A DNA stretch of 64,000 nt from Solibacillus silvestris_B (GCF_051967575.1 NZ_JBQCJW010000011.1:48873-112872); one strand, 5' to 3'. Positions 8,171 to 16,034 are shown, counted from the first letter of the stretch. Notes: a model not told the origin generated them from the letters alone. Numbers and translations are program-made.

Positions 8171-9379
8171 TTTTAATGCCCCTTTTACGCTATTCAGACT
8201 ATCACTAAAGGCGGATACGGATTCATGCTCCATCTCTTTGAAGATATGCCCGTACACATCGTAAATCATAGTTGGCGTGTTACCCAGCCGTTCAGCAATT
8301 ACTTTCACGTTTTGACGATTATTCAAAAGGATAGTAGCGTGTGTATGCCTTAATCCATGCAATGTGATTTTAGGTACTTCCTCGCCCTCCTCATTTAATG
8401 TGACAAGCCCTGCAGCCTTTTGTACTCGCCTAAACATATATAACAGTGCGCTATCTGAAATAGGCTCACCCGATTGGTAGGTGATGAACACGAAAGAATT
8501 AGGCGTGAAGCGTGTTCCAAAAGCGAGCATGATTTGCTTACACCATGTTTGATAGGTTTTAAGCTGCTTCATTATCATTTCATCCATCGGGATTGTGCGA
8601 TAGCTATTTTTTGTTTTTGGTGCGCGTGCGCCTTTTGTGTCGCGTGTGCGCTCAATTGTGATAGTAGAGTTTTCAAAGTCGATGTTTTTCCACTGAAGAC
8701 CGCACGCTTCGCCGCGTCGCATACCGCTATAAGCTAGGGTTAAAAGGTACGTGTAGTTTGTGACGTGTTCAGTTTCCTTTGCTGTTTCAAGTAGCAGCTT
8801 TAATTCAGCAGGCGTTAAAAAGTTCAAAGGTTCTTTTTCTTGAGAATCTGACTTATTACCACCTATTTTCACGTCTTTAATTCGATTTTTATCTAAAACT
8901 TCCTCTTTTATAGCAGCGTTGATAGCAATTTTAAAAAGGTTATGCAGCAGCTTCACCGTAGCAGGCTTGTACTGCTTTTCTAACACTTGTATATACGCTT
9001 TTTGATAGGTAGCGCGGTCTAGCTTTTGCAGCTTAAAATGCCCCAGTAATGGTTTCATATTTAATCGAATTGCCATCTCTCGTTGCTTACGTGTAGTTAC
9101 TTCCCAATCGCTATGATTCATCTCGTGCCATTTATCAAGCCATTGTGATACAGTTAAATTGTCGTTATTAATAAGAGTAGTTTCGCCGCGCACAATTGCC
9201 GCTTTTACTTCTAGTAAAGCCTTTAGCGCGGCTTTTTCTGTTTTAAAGTCACTACCGCGCTTCTCTTTTTGTTTACGTGTCAGCTCGTCTGTATAGCGGT
9301 AGCGGTACATATAACGCTTTTGCCCTTCACTATTCATGTAATAGTAGATGTGCTGCTCTTTCGTTTTGTGTAGCTTCAT
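8168..9379 (-). CDS. int: site-specific tyrosine recombinase (island integrase)
   Basis: Catalyses integration and, with a directionality factor, excision at the rpsD att site. It has 403 residues: an N-terminal arm-binding region (about 1-60, basic and aromatic-rich), a SAM-like core-binding domain (about 75-170) and a C-terminal catalytic domain. Catalytic elements seen are GMRRGEACGLQW (first Arg), HGLRHTHATILL (HxxR) and DVYGHIFKEM with the nucleophilic Tyr nearby. The start is ATG after AAAGGAATG. Its stop lies next to the arm repeats and attL, the usual arrangement for self-directed integration. It is of the Tn916/phage Int-like class in Gram-positive elements. Confidence 0.96.
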   Translation of the reverse strand: MKLHKTKEQHIYYYMNSEGQKRYMYRYRYTDELTRKQKEKRGSDFKTEKAALKALLEVKAAIVRGETTLINNDNLTVSQWLDKWHEMNHSDWEVTTRKQREMAIRLNMKPLLGHFKLQKLDRATYQKAYIQVLEKQYKPATVKLLHNLFKIAINAAIKEEVLDKNRIKDVKIGGNKSDSQEKEPLNFLTPAELKLLLETAKETEHVTNYTYLLTLAYSGMRRGEACGLQWKNIDFENSTITIERTRDTKGARAPKTKNSYRTIPMDEMIMKQLKTYQTWCKQIMLAFGTRFTPNSFVFITYQSGEPISDSALLYMFRRVQKAAGLVTLNEEGEEVPKITLHGLRHTHATILLNNRQNVKVIAERLGNTPTMIYDVYGHIFKEMEHESVSAFSDSLNSVKGALK

Positions 9380-9400
9380 AAATCATTCATTCCTTTCATT

Positions 9401-9425
9401 TGCTCGGCAGCGTGCTTGAATAGGA
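9401..9425 (+). repeat. dispersed island repeat, copy 1
   Basis: Contains GCTCGGCAGCGTGCTTGAAT, identical to a copy at 10505-10528 and near-identical, inverted, at 20859-20884. This copy lies in the 5' leader of int. It is flanked by TCATTCCT and AGGAATGA, which can form a stem around it, followed by a T-run on the plus strand. Confidence 0.8.
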
Positions 9426-9443
9426 ATGATTTTTTATTCGCTT

Positions 9444-9893
9444 TTAACCGTTAGGGAATAGCACTTCTAGCATTTTCAAAATTTGCTCACGTTCAGCTGG
9501 AGATAGTTCACGGCCTTTATATTTAGGCTTGACGTTATGCAGCTTTAGGCCAGTGTCCTCCAAAGTCATTAATAAGTGTAAATCACCAGCTGCATCTAGA
9601 GCCTCTTCAGGAACCATTCCGAGCATGAAATTACCTTCCTCGAATTCTGCTCCTTCCGCATATCCAGCAGCCTTCAACATTTCGTGATACTCAACTTTCA
9701 AGGCAACAGATAGCTTTTTAAGTACATCATAGGAAGGTTTTCTTTCTTTTTTGCTACGCGGATCGAGGCCTTTCTCAAGGGAACTTAGATAGGTGTGACT
9801 AATACCTGTTAACCTTTCCATATCCCTTAGAGACCTATTGCCTCTTAAATCACGTAAATATTCACCGAATGTTTGCACGATTTTAATCACCAA
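9444..9893 (-). CDS. XRE/CI-like repressor
   Basis: A 149-residue protein with an N-terminal helix-turn-helix (about 8-65; SLRDMERLTGISHTYLSSLEKG is the HTH) and an acidic C-terminal region that may mediate multimerisation or signal response. There is no LexA-type Ser-Lys autoprotease domain, so induction by RecA-driven self-cleavage is unlikely; in satellite islands a helper-phage protein often relieves such a repressor. It is divergent from the Cro-like gene across an 87-bp operator region and lies upstream of int on the same strand, 64 bp apart, so int may be partly co-transcribed. Confidence 0.88.
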   Translation of the reverse strand: MVIKIVQTFGEYLRDLRGNRSLRDMERLTGISHTYLSSLEKGLDPRSKKERKPSYDVLKKLSVALKVEYHEMLKAAGYAEGAEFEEGNFMLGMVPEEALDAAGDLHLLMTLEDTGLKLHNVKPKYKGRELSPAEREQILKMLEVLFPNG

Positions 9894-9920
9894 CTTTTAA
9901 ATTTTTAATTAATTTTATTG

Positions 9921-9960
9921 TAAACCATGACTTGCATTTTTGGCAACTATGGTTTATATT
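9921..9960. promoter_or_regulatory. divergent promoters on a palindromic operator (lysogeny switch)
   Basis: Inverted arms TAAACCAT (9921-9928) and ATGGTTTA (9949-9956) form a dyad. Rightward promoter: TTGCAT (9932-9937), 17 bp, TATATT (9955-9960). Leftward promoter on the minus strand: TTGCCA, 18 bp, TACAAT. The two promoters overlap and both include operator arms, so binding at the dyad would affect both. Confidence 0.7.
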
Positions 9961-9980
9961 GATTTCAGGAGGTGCTATTC

Positions 9981-10193
9981 ATGGTTAGCGTTAATAATCT
10001 TAAAGAACTTAGAAAGGTGAGAGGGATGCCTCTTTCCGAACTATCTAGACGAACAGGGTTAAGTCGTGTATCGCTCCGAAAAATAGAGAACAACGAGGTT
10101 AATCCTAAATTAACATCAGCTTTAGTTATTGCACGTGAGTTTAACAAATCTGTAGAAGAAATTTTTTTTATAGATGTTGTAAACCAAGATTAG
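9981..10193 (+). CDS. Cro-like XRE regulator
   Basis: A 70-residue single-domain helix-turn-helix protein (LSELSRRTGLSRVSLRKIEN is the HTH), like phage Cro or SaPI Str. It is transcribed away from the CI-like repressor and probably binds the shared operator. The ATG at 9981 is chosen because AGGAGGT lies seven bases upstream; a GTG at 9972 falls within that ribosome binding site. Confidence 0.85.
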   Translation: MVSVNNLKELRKVRGMPLSELSRRTGLSRVSLRKIENNEVNPKLTSALVIAREFNKSVEEIFFIDVVNQD

Positions 10194-10214
10194 CAAAGTT
10201 CGGGTGGTGATTAG

Positions 10215-10481
10215 ATGATACAAGGTGTTGAGGTAAACATTGACAAAAAAGCAGTACAGGAATACGTGAAAGCGCAAATCGATGATTCAATTAGAAGTCA
10301 ATTATGGTTTGTGACGGTAGATGATATTGCAGAGCTTACACGTATAGGCAAGCGTTGTTTGGAGGATGACGTATTAAGTGATCCGCGAATGAAAATGCTA
10401 GAGCGCCGTAAGTCGCGGAAACGTTGGTGGCCAGCTAAAGAAGCGTATCAAGCGATTTATGAAATTACTGCTGAATGGTAA
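10215..10481 (+). CDS. small phage-type protein, DUF771-like
   Basis: An 88-residue protein that follows the Cro-like gene by 21 bp. It has a helical N-terminus, a central segment that may form a winged helix (VTVDDIAELTRIGKRCLEDDV) and a basic, tryptophan-rich end (RKSRKRWWPAKEAYQAI). This layout resembles the DUF771 phage proteins found in early operons, and its position would suit an excisionase or recombination directionality factor. Both ideas come from position and general look only. Confidence 0.6.
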   Translation: MIQGVEVNIDKKAVQEYVKAQIDDSIRSQLWFVTVDDIAELTRIGKRCLEDDVLSDPRMKMLERRKSRKRWWPAKEAYQAIYEITAEW

Positions 10482-10504
10482 GAGTGGCCCCTCTAAAATA
10501 AACA

Positions 10505-10528
10505 TGCTCGGCAGCGTGCTTGAATAGG
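10505..10528 (+). repeat. dispersed island repeat, copy 2
   Basis: Identical to copy 1 over GCTCGGCAGCGTGCTTGAAT. It lies in the 246-bp gap after the DUF771-like gene. Confidence 0.8.
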
Positions 10529-10571
10529 GGAAGCAGTGGGCAAGGCATGGCGGAAATTCTATTGATTATGA

Positions 10572-10697
10572 AGGTATTACGGTAAGTGTCTTGCCTTGTT
10601 AAATGACCGCGGGCGGATTGAAACGGTAGTGCTATCGATTGAGTTTTTAACTCACATCTATCAACAGATGGCTGGGGAATGGACTAGAAATACCTAG
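10572..10697 (+). other. possible small or partial reading frame
   Basis: A 41-codon open frame ending at TAG 10695-10697, with protein-like content (GRIETVVLSIEFLTHIYQQM) but no ATG near its beginning and no clear ribosome binding site; a TTG at about 10596 is possible. It may be the 3' part of a broken early gene. Nothing else gene-like is visible between 10482 and 10727. Confidence 0.3.
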
Positions 10698-10727
10698 CGA
10701 GATTACAGAGGAGAGGAGGAGAAAGGC

Positions 10728-11141
10728 GTGTTAGAACAAATCAAAAAAGAGTTTCACAAGTGGTTAGATACAATAGACCGTGAGGGCTTGAATGTTTCAT
10801 TCGATGATGCAGGCGACTTCATTAATGCTCATGCGGTATCTTTTGCGATTGATATGCATTTCGGCAACAAAAGTGCGGAAGAAATAGGGGCGTTCATGAA
10901 AAGCGTTTTTGATTACGTGCAGGATGAAGTTCACCCGGTATTCGAATTGAAGCAATGCCGCGCTATCTTCAACAATATTCAGCAGTTACCGGAGCCGCGC
11001 AGGACAATTCAATTAAGCAAGCTTATGAGCGATATGGAGCGCAATTTCAGTATACCTATGCTAAACAATGAAGTGTTCAATGCCGCTAATGTAGAGGTCG
11101 TTTCGCTTTACAGAGAGGTAAGCAATGCGCGAGACCTATAA
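10728..11141 (+). CDS. unknown island early protein (137 aa)
   Basis: I do not recognise this protein. It is soluble, mostly helical and acidic, with no cysteine motif or membrane segment. The GTG start is preceded by the purine-rich GAGAGGAGGAGAAAG. It sits in the early operon between the DUF771-like gene and the primase, where satellite islands and phages carry small host- or helper-interacting proteins. Confidence 0.7.
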   Translation: MLEQIKKEFHKWLDTIDREGLNVSFDDAGDFINAHAVSFAIDMHFGNKSAEEIGAFMKSVFDYVQDEVHPVFELKQCRAIFNNIQQLPEPRRTIQLSKLMSDMERNFSIPMLNNEVFNAANVEVVSLYREVSNARDL

Positions 11142-11201
11142 AGCTTAAGTGCGGCAAAGTTTAGTACACATAAAAAGATAAATAGAACAGGAGGTTTGAA
11201 A

Positions 11202-11495
11202 ATGAATGTTCAAGCAAATGAATTAACAGCAGTAGTAGCAGATGTGCAAGAGGTAGTCGGGGCAATTGCGCCAGCAGTATTACAGGTATTTGAGGTTGTA
11301 GCAGCGTTTGAGGCAGTGGTGAAAGGCGATATGGTTTGTGAAGAAATCCTAGCAGCTAAAAAAACGCTATTCAAAGATATGTATCGCGTTGTTATGGATA
11401 TCGATTCAATTGAAGTTATCGAGGAGCTAGAGGCGCTTCGTGCCGTTTTATGTGATGTGAAAGAGGTGAATATAGGTGAAGGTGTCGAGTTATAG
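11202..11495 (+). CDS. unknown small acidic helical protein (97 aa)
   Basis: Not recognised. It is rich in Val, Ala and Glu, with heptad-like spacing that suggests a helical bundle or coiled coil; there is no membrane segment. The ATG at 11202 has AGGAGG seven bases upstream; an earlier TTG at 11196 is too close to it. The 3' end overlaps the next gene by 20 bp, implying translational coupling. Confidence 0.7.
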   Translation: MNVQANELTAVVADVQEVVGAIAPAVLQVFEVVAAFEAVVKGDMVCEEILAAKKTLFKDMYRVVMDIDSIEVIEELEALRAVLCDVKEVNIGEGVEL

Positions 11496-11787
11496 TCATT
11501 CAACAGGCACAGGGGCATGGCGGATTGACGTAACAGTCGCAGAGGACTGGAGATGTACAGAGGTCTTTGTAGACGTTCTTAAGAAAAAGAAAAACGGCAA
11601 GTATGGATTCATGGGGAATCACGATACCGCGCCGCTTTACTTGATGCAAAAGATTTCACATATTCTCGAAAGCTTACAAGTAGAGCGCATAGATCGCCTT
11701 CATTTAAAAGGCATACACAAGCTGCATAGTGAAACTTATCGAGTGAATTTCAGTAGTCGTTTAAAAACAGAGTTTGTTACTTCATAG
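11476..11787 (+). CDS. unknown small protein (103 aa)
   Basis: Not recognised. A soluble, basic protein whose central segment is rich in Lys and Gly (KKKKNGKYGFMGN). The GTG start lies inside the preceding gene, downstream of GAGGTGAATATAG. It is part of the early operon ahead of the primase. Confidence 0.65.
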   Translation: MKVSSYSHSTGTGAWRIDVTVAEDWRCTEVFVDVLKKKKNGKYGFMGNHDTAPLYLMQKISHILESLQVERIDRLHLKGIHKLHSETYRVNFSSRLKTEFVTS

Positions 11788-11806
11788 TGTACACGGAGGG
11801 ATAATC

Positions 11807-11880
11807 ATGAATCATTCAACATTAAAAGCTGAATAGACTATCAATAGCCTAGCATTCTTTACCGGAGAGTGCTGGGCTAG
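11807..11880 (+). promoter_or_regulatory. nine-codon ORF plus hairpin upstream of primase
   Basis: A GGAGGG site (11796-11801) precedes ATG 11807 and a nine-codon frame (MNHSTLKAE) ending at TAG 11834-11836. It is followed by a hairpin in which AGCCTAGCATTCT (about 11847-11859) pairs with AGAGTGCTGGGCT (11867-11879). GCCTA can alternatively pair with TAGGC near 11900. A well-translated mini-ORF next to exclusive hairpins is the layout of a translational attenuator; the function is inferred. Confidence 0.4.
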
Positions 11881-11991
11881 CCTCGTTCTTTTCGTCAGCT
11901 AGGCGAGAAAGAGTACTTGAAAAACATTTCTTACAGTAATTATACAATTTCGCATAATACTGTGCAACTAGAATATAGAGGAGTGGCATGG

Positions 11992-14376
11992 ATGGATTTT
12001 AATTATTTTGAAGCATATAACCGAAAAACAAAACGATATAAAGAAGTAATTTCAACATGGGATGCCTTTGTAGAACGTTTGCGTGAGCCGCATGTATCGA
12101 CTGAAACATATGCCGAGTACATGGCTTTACCGAAGTCGCAGCAGGATGATTTAAAGGATAAAGGCGCGTATTTTCTAGGCACTTTGAAAAACGGTATGCG
12201 CTCGAAGGAAACAGTAGTGAATCGGTTTGCGGTAACGCTTGATATTGACCATGCAGACAGTTCTTTAAATTGGTCTGATGTACAAGCAGCTCTGCCTTTT
12301 ACACTGGTAATGCATAGTACACGTAAACACAGCGCAGAATCGCCGCGCTATCGTATTATCATTCCACTAGATAGAAAGGTAGGTTACGTTGAATACAATG
12401 CAGTAGCGCGGCTGTTAGGCGGTAAAATCGGTATCGAATATGTAGATGATACGACATTCCAATTTGAACGTATGATGTACTATCCTACTGTTTCGAAGGA
12501 TGCAGAATACATTTTCGAGGTGCAAGAGTTACAGGTCTTAAATGCAGATGAGTTTTTAGCGGAACATGTGGGGTGGCAGAAAACCGAAAACTTACCGTAT
12601 TCAGAGCGCGGCCGTGAACATTTAAATCACCGAATGGAAATGAAGAAAGCAGGCGATCCATTAACGAAGCCGGGAGCAGTAGGTTTATTCAATCGTACTT
12701 ATTCGATTCATGATGCGATAGAAACGTTTTTACCTGATGTTTACGAGTATGTAGGGGACGAGCGTTATACGTATCTGGGTGGCTCAACAACAGGCGGTGT
12801 ACTGATTTACGATAATATTTTCACCTACTCTCACCATTCAACAGATCCGTGTAGCCAGAAACTTTGTAACGCATTTGACCTTGTACGGATTCATTATTTT
12901 GGTGAATACGATGATTCGGACGAAAAGAACATCCTAAAGTTAGCCTCATATACGGAAATGGTGAAGCTAGTAGCGAAGGACGAGAAATGTAAAGTGCAAG
13001 AAAGAGCCGATGCGATGGCGATTTGCATTGAGGATTTCGAGGATGAGGTTGATACGGAACTAGCTGAAACAGTTGAACGCAGCAAGGAACTTGATATTGA
13101 TTTGTCAGATGCTTTTTTCGGTAAGCATGGCTTTAATCCTGTAAAACTTGCTAGAGCGATTAACGAGATTACGCCAGTTATTTGTGTGGACGGTGTACTG
13201 TACGTTTACGATAGAGGCGTTTATAAAGCGGATAGGGAGCGTAAGATTCGCCGCTATGCCGCTAACATATTAGGGGAACGTTATAGATCGTCACACGGTA
13301 ATGAGGTTGTAGAGGTGTTAAAAGACTTGAATACCGTTACGTCAATGGAGCTTGAAAAGCCGCGCACAGACGTAATAAACCTTAAAAATGGGCTGTATGA
13401 GATTAGAACAGGTAAGCTACTACCGCATACGAAGGACTTTGTTTCGTTTGCTCAAATCCCAGTAGCGTATGATGCAAAAGCTAAATGCCCAACCATTGAT
13501 AAATTCATTAAAGATGTAGTGCCGGCCGATAGCGTAAATATGATTTATGAGATTTTCGGACTTTGCTTAATACCTCAAACATTTAGCGCAGCGTTCTTCT
13601 TTCTAGGAGAAGGGCGAAACGGTAAAAGTACGATGATTGAGTTATTAACGGCATTTGTGGGTGAGGACAATGTATCAAACGTTACACTTCAAGATTTATC
13701 GGCAAACCGTTTTAAGTTGGCGCAACTGCAACATAAGCTGGTGAATGCATACGGGGATTTACCGTCAACGATGTTGAGTGAAACGGATATTTTCAAATCC
13801 ATTTGTACAGGCGATAAGGTGAATGCAGAGCGTAAGGGTGTGGATGCTTTCAACTTTAAACCGTATGCGCGGCTTGTGTACGGCATGAACAAGATGCCTG
13901 CAACGCGTGACTTCTCAAATGGCTTTACACGCCGATTGAAAATTATTGAGTTCAATAAACCGGTTAAAAATCCCGATGTGAAATTGATTGAAAAGATGAC
14001 AACGGCTAGTGAGCTATCGGGGCTATTGAATAAAGCATTGAAGGGCCTAGAGCGATTACTGGAGCGCGGCTGCTTTGAGAATAACGAAAGTACAAAGGCG
14101 GCACTTGCTAGCTATGTGAGCGTGAATGATCCGCTTGAATCATTTATTGAGGAGCATTGTTTGAGAGGTGACGGTTTCCGCGTTAGCTGTAAAGACTTCA
14201 ACAATCGATACATCTCATATTTACATGAGCAGCATTTTACACGCATTCCTAACAGCAATCAGGTTAAAACGGATATGCAGTCAAAAGGATTTAAAGCGAG
14301 CCGTGTATATGGCGACACTCGTCAGTCTTATCAAGGTCTATCTTTAAATGAAGATTTTGACGACCTACTTTTATAA
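11992..14376 (+). CDS. primase-helicase replication protein (PrimPol-like plus SF3/D5 helicase)
   Basis: The likely initiator of island replication. The 794 residues comprise an N-terminal archaeo-eukaryotic primase-like region (about 70-210, with an acidic DID motif near 83 and a downstream HSTRKH and RYRIIIPL), a linker, then a D5/P4-type superfamily 3 helicase with Walker A GEGRNGKST near 539-547, a PYARLVYGMNKMP segment and a C-terminal winged-helix-like end. Such proteins drive P4, SaPI and other satellite replication, melting an adjacent iteron origin. The ATG at 11992 is chosen because AGAGGAG lies eight bases upstream; an in-frame TTG at 11917 would add 25 residues. An iteron cluster begins 20 bp after the stop. 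Confidence 0.9.
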   Translation: MDFNYFEAYNRKTKRYKEVISTWDAFVERLREPHVSTETYAEYMALPKSQQDDLKDKGAYFLGTLKNGMRSKETVVNRFAVTLDIDHADSSLNWSDVQAALPFTLVMHSTRKHSAESPRYRIIIPLDRKVGYVEYNAVARLLGGKIGIEYVDDTTFQFERMMYYPTVSKDAEYIFEVQELQVLNADEFLAEHVGWQKTENLPYSERGREHLNHRMEMKKAGDPLTKPGAVGLFNRTYSIHDAIETFLPDVYEYVGDERYTYLGGSTTGGVLIYDNIFTYSHHSTDPCSQKLCNAFDLVRIHYFGEYDDSDEKNILKLASYTEMVKLVAKDEKCKVQERADAMAICIEDFEDEVDTELAETVERSKELDIDLSDAFFGKHGFNPVKLARAINEITPVICVDGVLYVYDRGVYKADRERKIRRYAANILGERYRSSHGNEVVEVLKDLNTVTSMELEKPRTDVINLKNGLYEIRTGKLLPHTKDFVSFAQIPVAYDAKAKCPTIDKFIKDVVPADSVNMIYEIFGLCLIPQTFSAAFFFLGEGRNGKSTMIELLTAFVGEDNVSNVTLQDLSANRFKLAQLQHKLVNAYGDLPSTMLSETDIFKSICTGDKVNAERKGVDAFNFKPYARLVYGMNKMPATRDFSNGFTRRLKIIEFNKPVKNPDVKLIEKMTTASELSGLLNKALKGLERLLERGCFENNESTKAALASYVSVNDPLESFIEEHCLRGDGFRVSCKDFNNRYISYLHEQHFTRIPNSNQVKTDMQSKGFKASRVYGDTRQSYQGLSLNEDFDDLLL

Positions 14377-14391
14377 ATCTTAGCCATACGT

Positions 14392-14430
14392 AAAAAAGAC
14401 GTATGCATACGCTTTTCATACGTCTTTTTG
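14392..14430 (+). terminator. terminator after primase-helicase, built from iterons
   Basis: AAAAAAGACGTATG and its inverted complement form a stem with an A-run and a T-run, so it can act in both directions. Each arm contains one copy of the AAGACGTAT iteron (14396-14404 and, inverted, 14418-14426). Confidence 0.75.
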
Positions 14431-14707
14431 AAATGGCTTCAAGCATTGGTATTACTACATTTCTTGTATTACATACGTCTTATACGTCTTTTTTCTAACT
14501 TCTTAAGTAAGAATAAAAAAAGAATAAAAATGTAAAAAGAAATGTAGAAATATAGAGGAAGAATTTCAGAAAAGGCGTATAAGGCGTATAAGACGTATAT
14601 GTTCGAAACGAAATGAACGGAAAGCCTTTAATATCAAGGATTCAACGCATATATGCAAGATACGTAAAAGGCGTATGAAAAGCGTATAAAGTGGCAAAAA
14701 AGCGTAT
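14396..14707. repeat. iteron cluster, putative replication origin
   Basis: Ten copies of a 9-bp unit AARRCGTAT. AAGACGTAT at 14396; inverted at 14418, 14473 and 14482 (the last two in tandem); AAGGCGTAT at 14572 and 14581 with AAGACGTAT at 14590, a perfect 27-bp tandem triplet; AAGGCGTAT at 14668; AAAGCGTAT at 14679 and 14699. The stretch 14491-14571 between the inverted and direct sets is strongly AT-rich, suited to unwinding. This matches the known SaPI-type arrangement of iterons on both sides of an AT-rich region just 3' of rep. The 365-bp gap 14377-14741 holds no gene. Confidence 0.85.
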
Positions 14708-14741
14708 AACGTACAGAACAAATATTGAGGGAGCGTAATTT

Positions 14742-15065
14742 ATGAGAAAACCAAAATTCAAAAAAGAGCGCATAGATGTGCCATCCGTATTGAGGATAGA
14801 GCATCAACAGTCGAAACGAGTAATGCAAGATTACAGTTGCGGTCATTGCGGATTCCGATATTGTGATCAGGTAGATACAAAAAGTAAGCTGTGCCGAACA
14901 GTTGTATGCGCGGTATGTAAAGAGCGTAGCAGCATTTACCTAGATCCGAACTCAAAGGAAACGAAACAGGCGTTGCGCATGCTGGAGGTTGTTCTTAAGC
15001 TGAATAAAGTGTTCAAAGCTTTACGTTGGTTTAACCCCGAAAAGAGCTACCGTACAAAATCATAA
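14742..15065 (+). CDS. zinc-ribbon-like small protein
   Basis: A 107-residue basic protein with two cysteine pairs (SCGHCGF near 30, then CAVCKE near 60, with a further Cys between), a likely treble-clef or zinc-ribbon fold that could bind nucleic acid. It starts directly after the iteron cluster, with GAGGGAG before the ATG. The partner and target are unknown; its position suggests a role in replication or late regulation. Confidence 0.65.
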   Translation: MRKPKFKKERIDVPSVLRIEHQQSKRVMQDYSCGHCGFRYCDQVDTKSKLCRTVVCAVCKERSSIYLDPNSKETKQALRMLEVVLKLNKVFKALRWFNPEKSYRTKS

Positions 15066-15113
15066 CTACTAAAGTTTGTAACAGATAGATAAATTTAAGG
15101 AGTTGATTATAAA

Positions 15114-15455
15114 ATGGAAAATCAATTAAAAGAGGCTTTTTTAAATTTTATGGGAGGGGATTTAAGCGTTCTAAATAAAAATAACGGCTTTTTTGTTGAA
15201 TTAGACAGAAACTTATTTCCCGCGTTGGAAATTTTCGATACAGGTAATACGGGAAAAACAGAATTCAACTCATTCGATTACATTAGATTATCGAAGCTAC
15301 TAACAGAAAAGCAAAGAGAAGCATTCGTACTTTACTATACCGGACATTCAATGGCAGCCATTGCTGCACGTTTTGGAGTAAGCAAATCGACCATACAAGA
15401 TCGTTTGAAATTTGCTAGAGCAACATTAGAACGTTTTAAATGTGAAGCAAATTGA
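15114..15455 (+). CDS. sigma-70 region 4-like HTH regulator
   Basis: A 113-residue protein whose C-terminal half (about 60-105) is a sigma region 4-type helix-turn-helix: LTEKQREAFVLYYTGHSMAA, then ARFGVSKSTIQDRLKFA. The N-terminal half has no recognisable core-binding region 2, so it is more likely a phage-type late activator than a full sigma factor. The ATG follows AAGGAGTTG. It precedes the Com-like gene by 35 bp and is probably co-transcribed with it. Confidence 0.75.
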   Translation: MENQLKEAFLNFMGGDLSVLNKNNGFFVELDRNLFPALEIFDTGNTGKTEFNSFDYIRLSKLLTEKQREAFVLYYTGHSMAAIAARFGVSKSTIQDRLKFARATLERFKCEAN

Positions 15456-15490
15456 ATAGAGGTTTAGCATCTAAGGAAAGGGGTATTAGT

Positions 15491-15631
15491 ATGATGGTTG
15501 AATTAAGGTGCACTGAATGCGGTAAATTATTGGGCAAAGCAGCTAAAGAATATGAGGCTGCATCATATAATCCAGATTTAGAATTGAAATGCCGGAAATG
15601 TGGCACAATCAACAAATATAAAAGAAAATAA
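15491..15631 (+). CDS. Com-like zinc-finger protein (46 aa)
   Basis: A very short gene. It encodes LRCTECGKLLGKA near the N-terminus and LKCRKCGTIN near the C-terminus, a four-cysteine zinc knuckle like that of the Com family of phage translational regulators (in Mu, Com activates translation of mom). The ribosome binding site is AAAGGGG before ATG ATG. No DNA-modification gene follows, so the usual Com target is absent. A terminator follows directly. The family call rests on cysteine spacing and size. Confidence 0.65.
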   Translation: MMVELRCTECGKLLGKAAKEYEAASYNPDLELKCRKCGTINKYKRK

Positions 15632-15644
15632 TCCAGAGACTCCA

Positions 15645-15692
15645 GAAGTCCATTACAGTACAGCGATGTATTGTGGTGGACTTCTTTTCTTT
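15645..15692 (+). terminator. terminator after Com-like gene
   Basis: GAAGTCCATTACA (15645-15657) pairs imperfectly with TGTGGTGGACTTC (15672-15684), followed by TTTTCTTTT. The bases from here to 15816 hold one more iteron-like GACGTAT and no gene. Confidence 0.78.
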
Positions 15693-15816
15693 TATACGTA
15701 TATGACGTATTTAGTTGGAAAACGAGGCTTTTTGTATAAGTATAGTAGCTCTAAACGTTGATGTGTAGCGGTTTCGGTGTATACCCTCCCCCTGTATTTG
15801 AAAAGAGGTGAAATGT

Positions 15817-16014
15817 TTGTCTATTTATCGACGTAAACGACAAATTGAACAGTTAGAGGCGGTTTTAAAAATACAGATAAAGCTAACCCCTGAGGAGCGT
15901 TTGAGAAAGTATTTTTTTTACCTCCAGAAGGCTTTTAAATCATATGAGAACCCACCAAAACGAGAATTTTATGCAGCAAAAGCAGTGCGATGTTTAAGAA
16001 ACATGAAGGATTAA
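15817..16014 (+). CDS. unknown small basic protein (65 aa)
   Basis: Not recognised. A basic helical protein of the kind common in phage accessory regions. TTG 15817 is chosen because AGAGGTG lies six bases upstream; the GTG at 15808 is part of that site. It begins a run of small overlapping or closely spaced genes to 16936. Confidence 0.6.
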   Translation: MSIYRRKRQIEQLEAVLKIQIKLTPEERLRKYFFYLQKAFKSYENPPKREFYAAKAVRCLRNMKD

Positions 16015-16034
16015 GAAAGAAAGGAAGTGATTAC

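Noticed and set aside
14396..14707. Regulatory operator array for a transcription factor
   Set aside because: Possible, but the two-sided layout around an AT-rich core directly after a primase-helicase fits an origin better.
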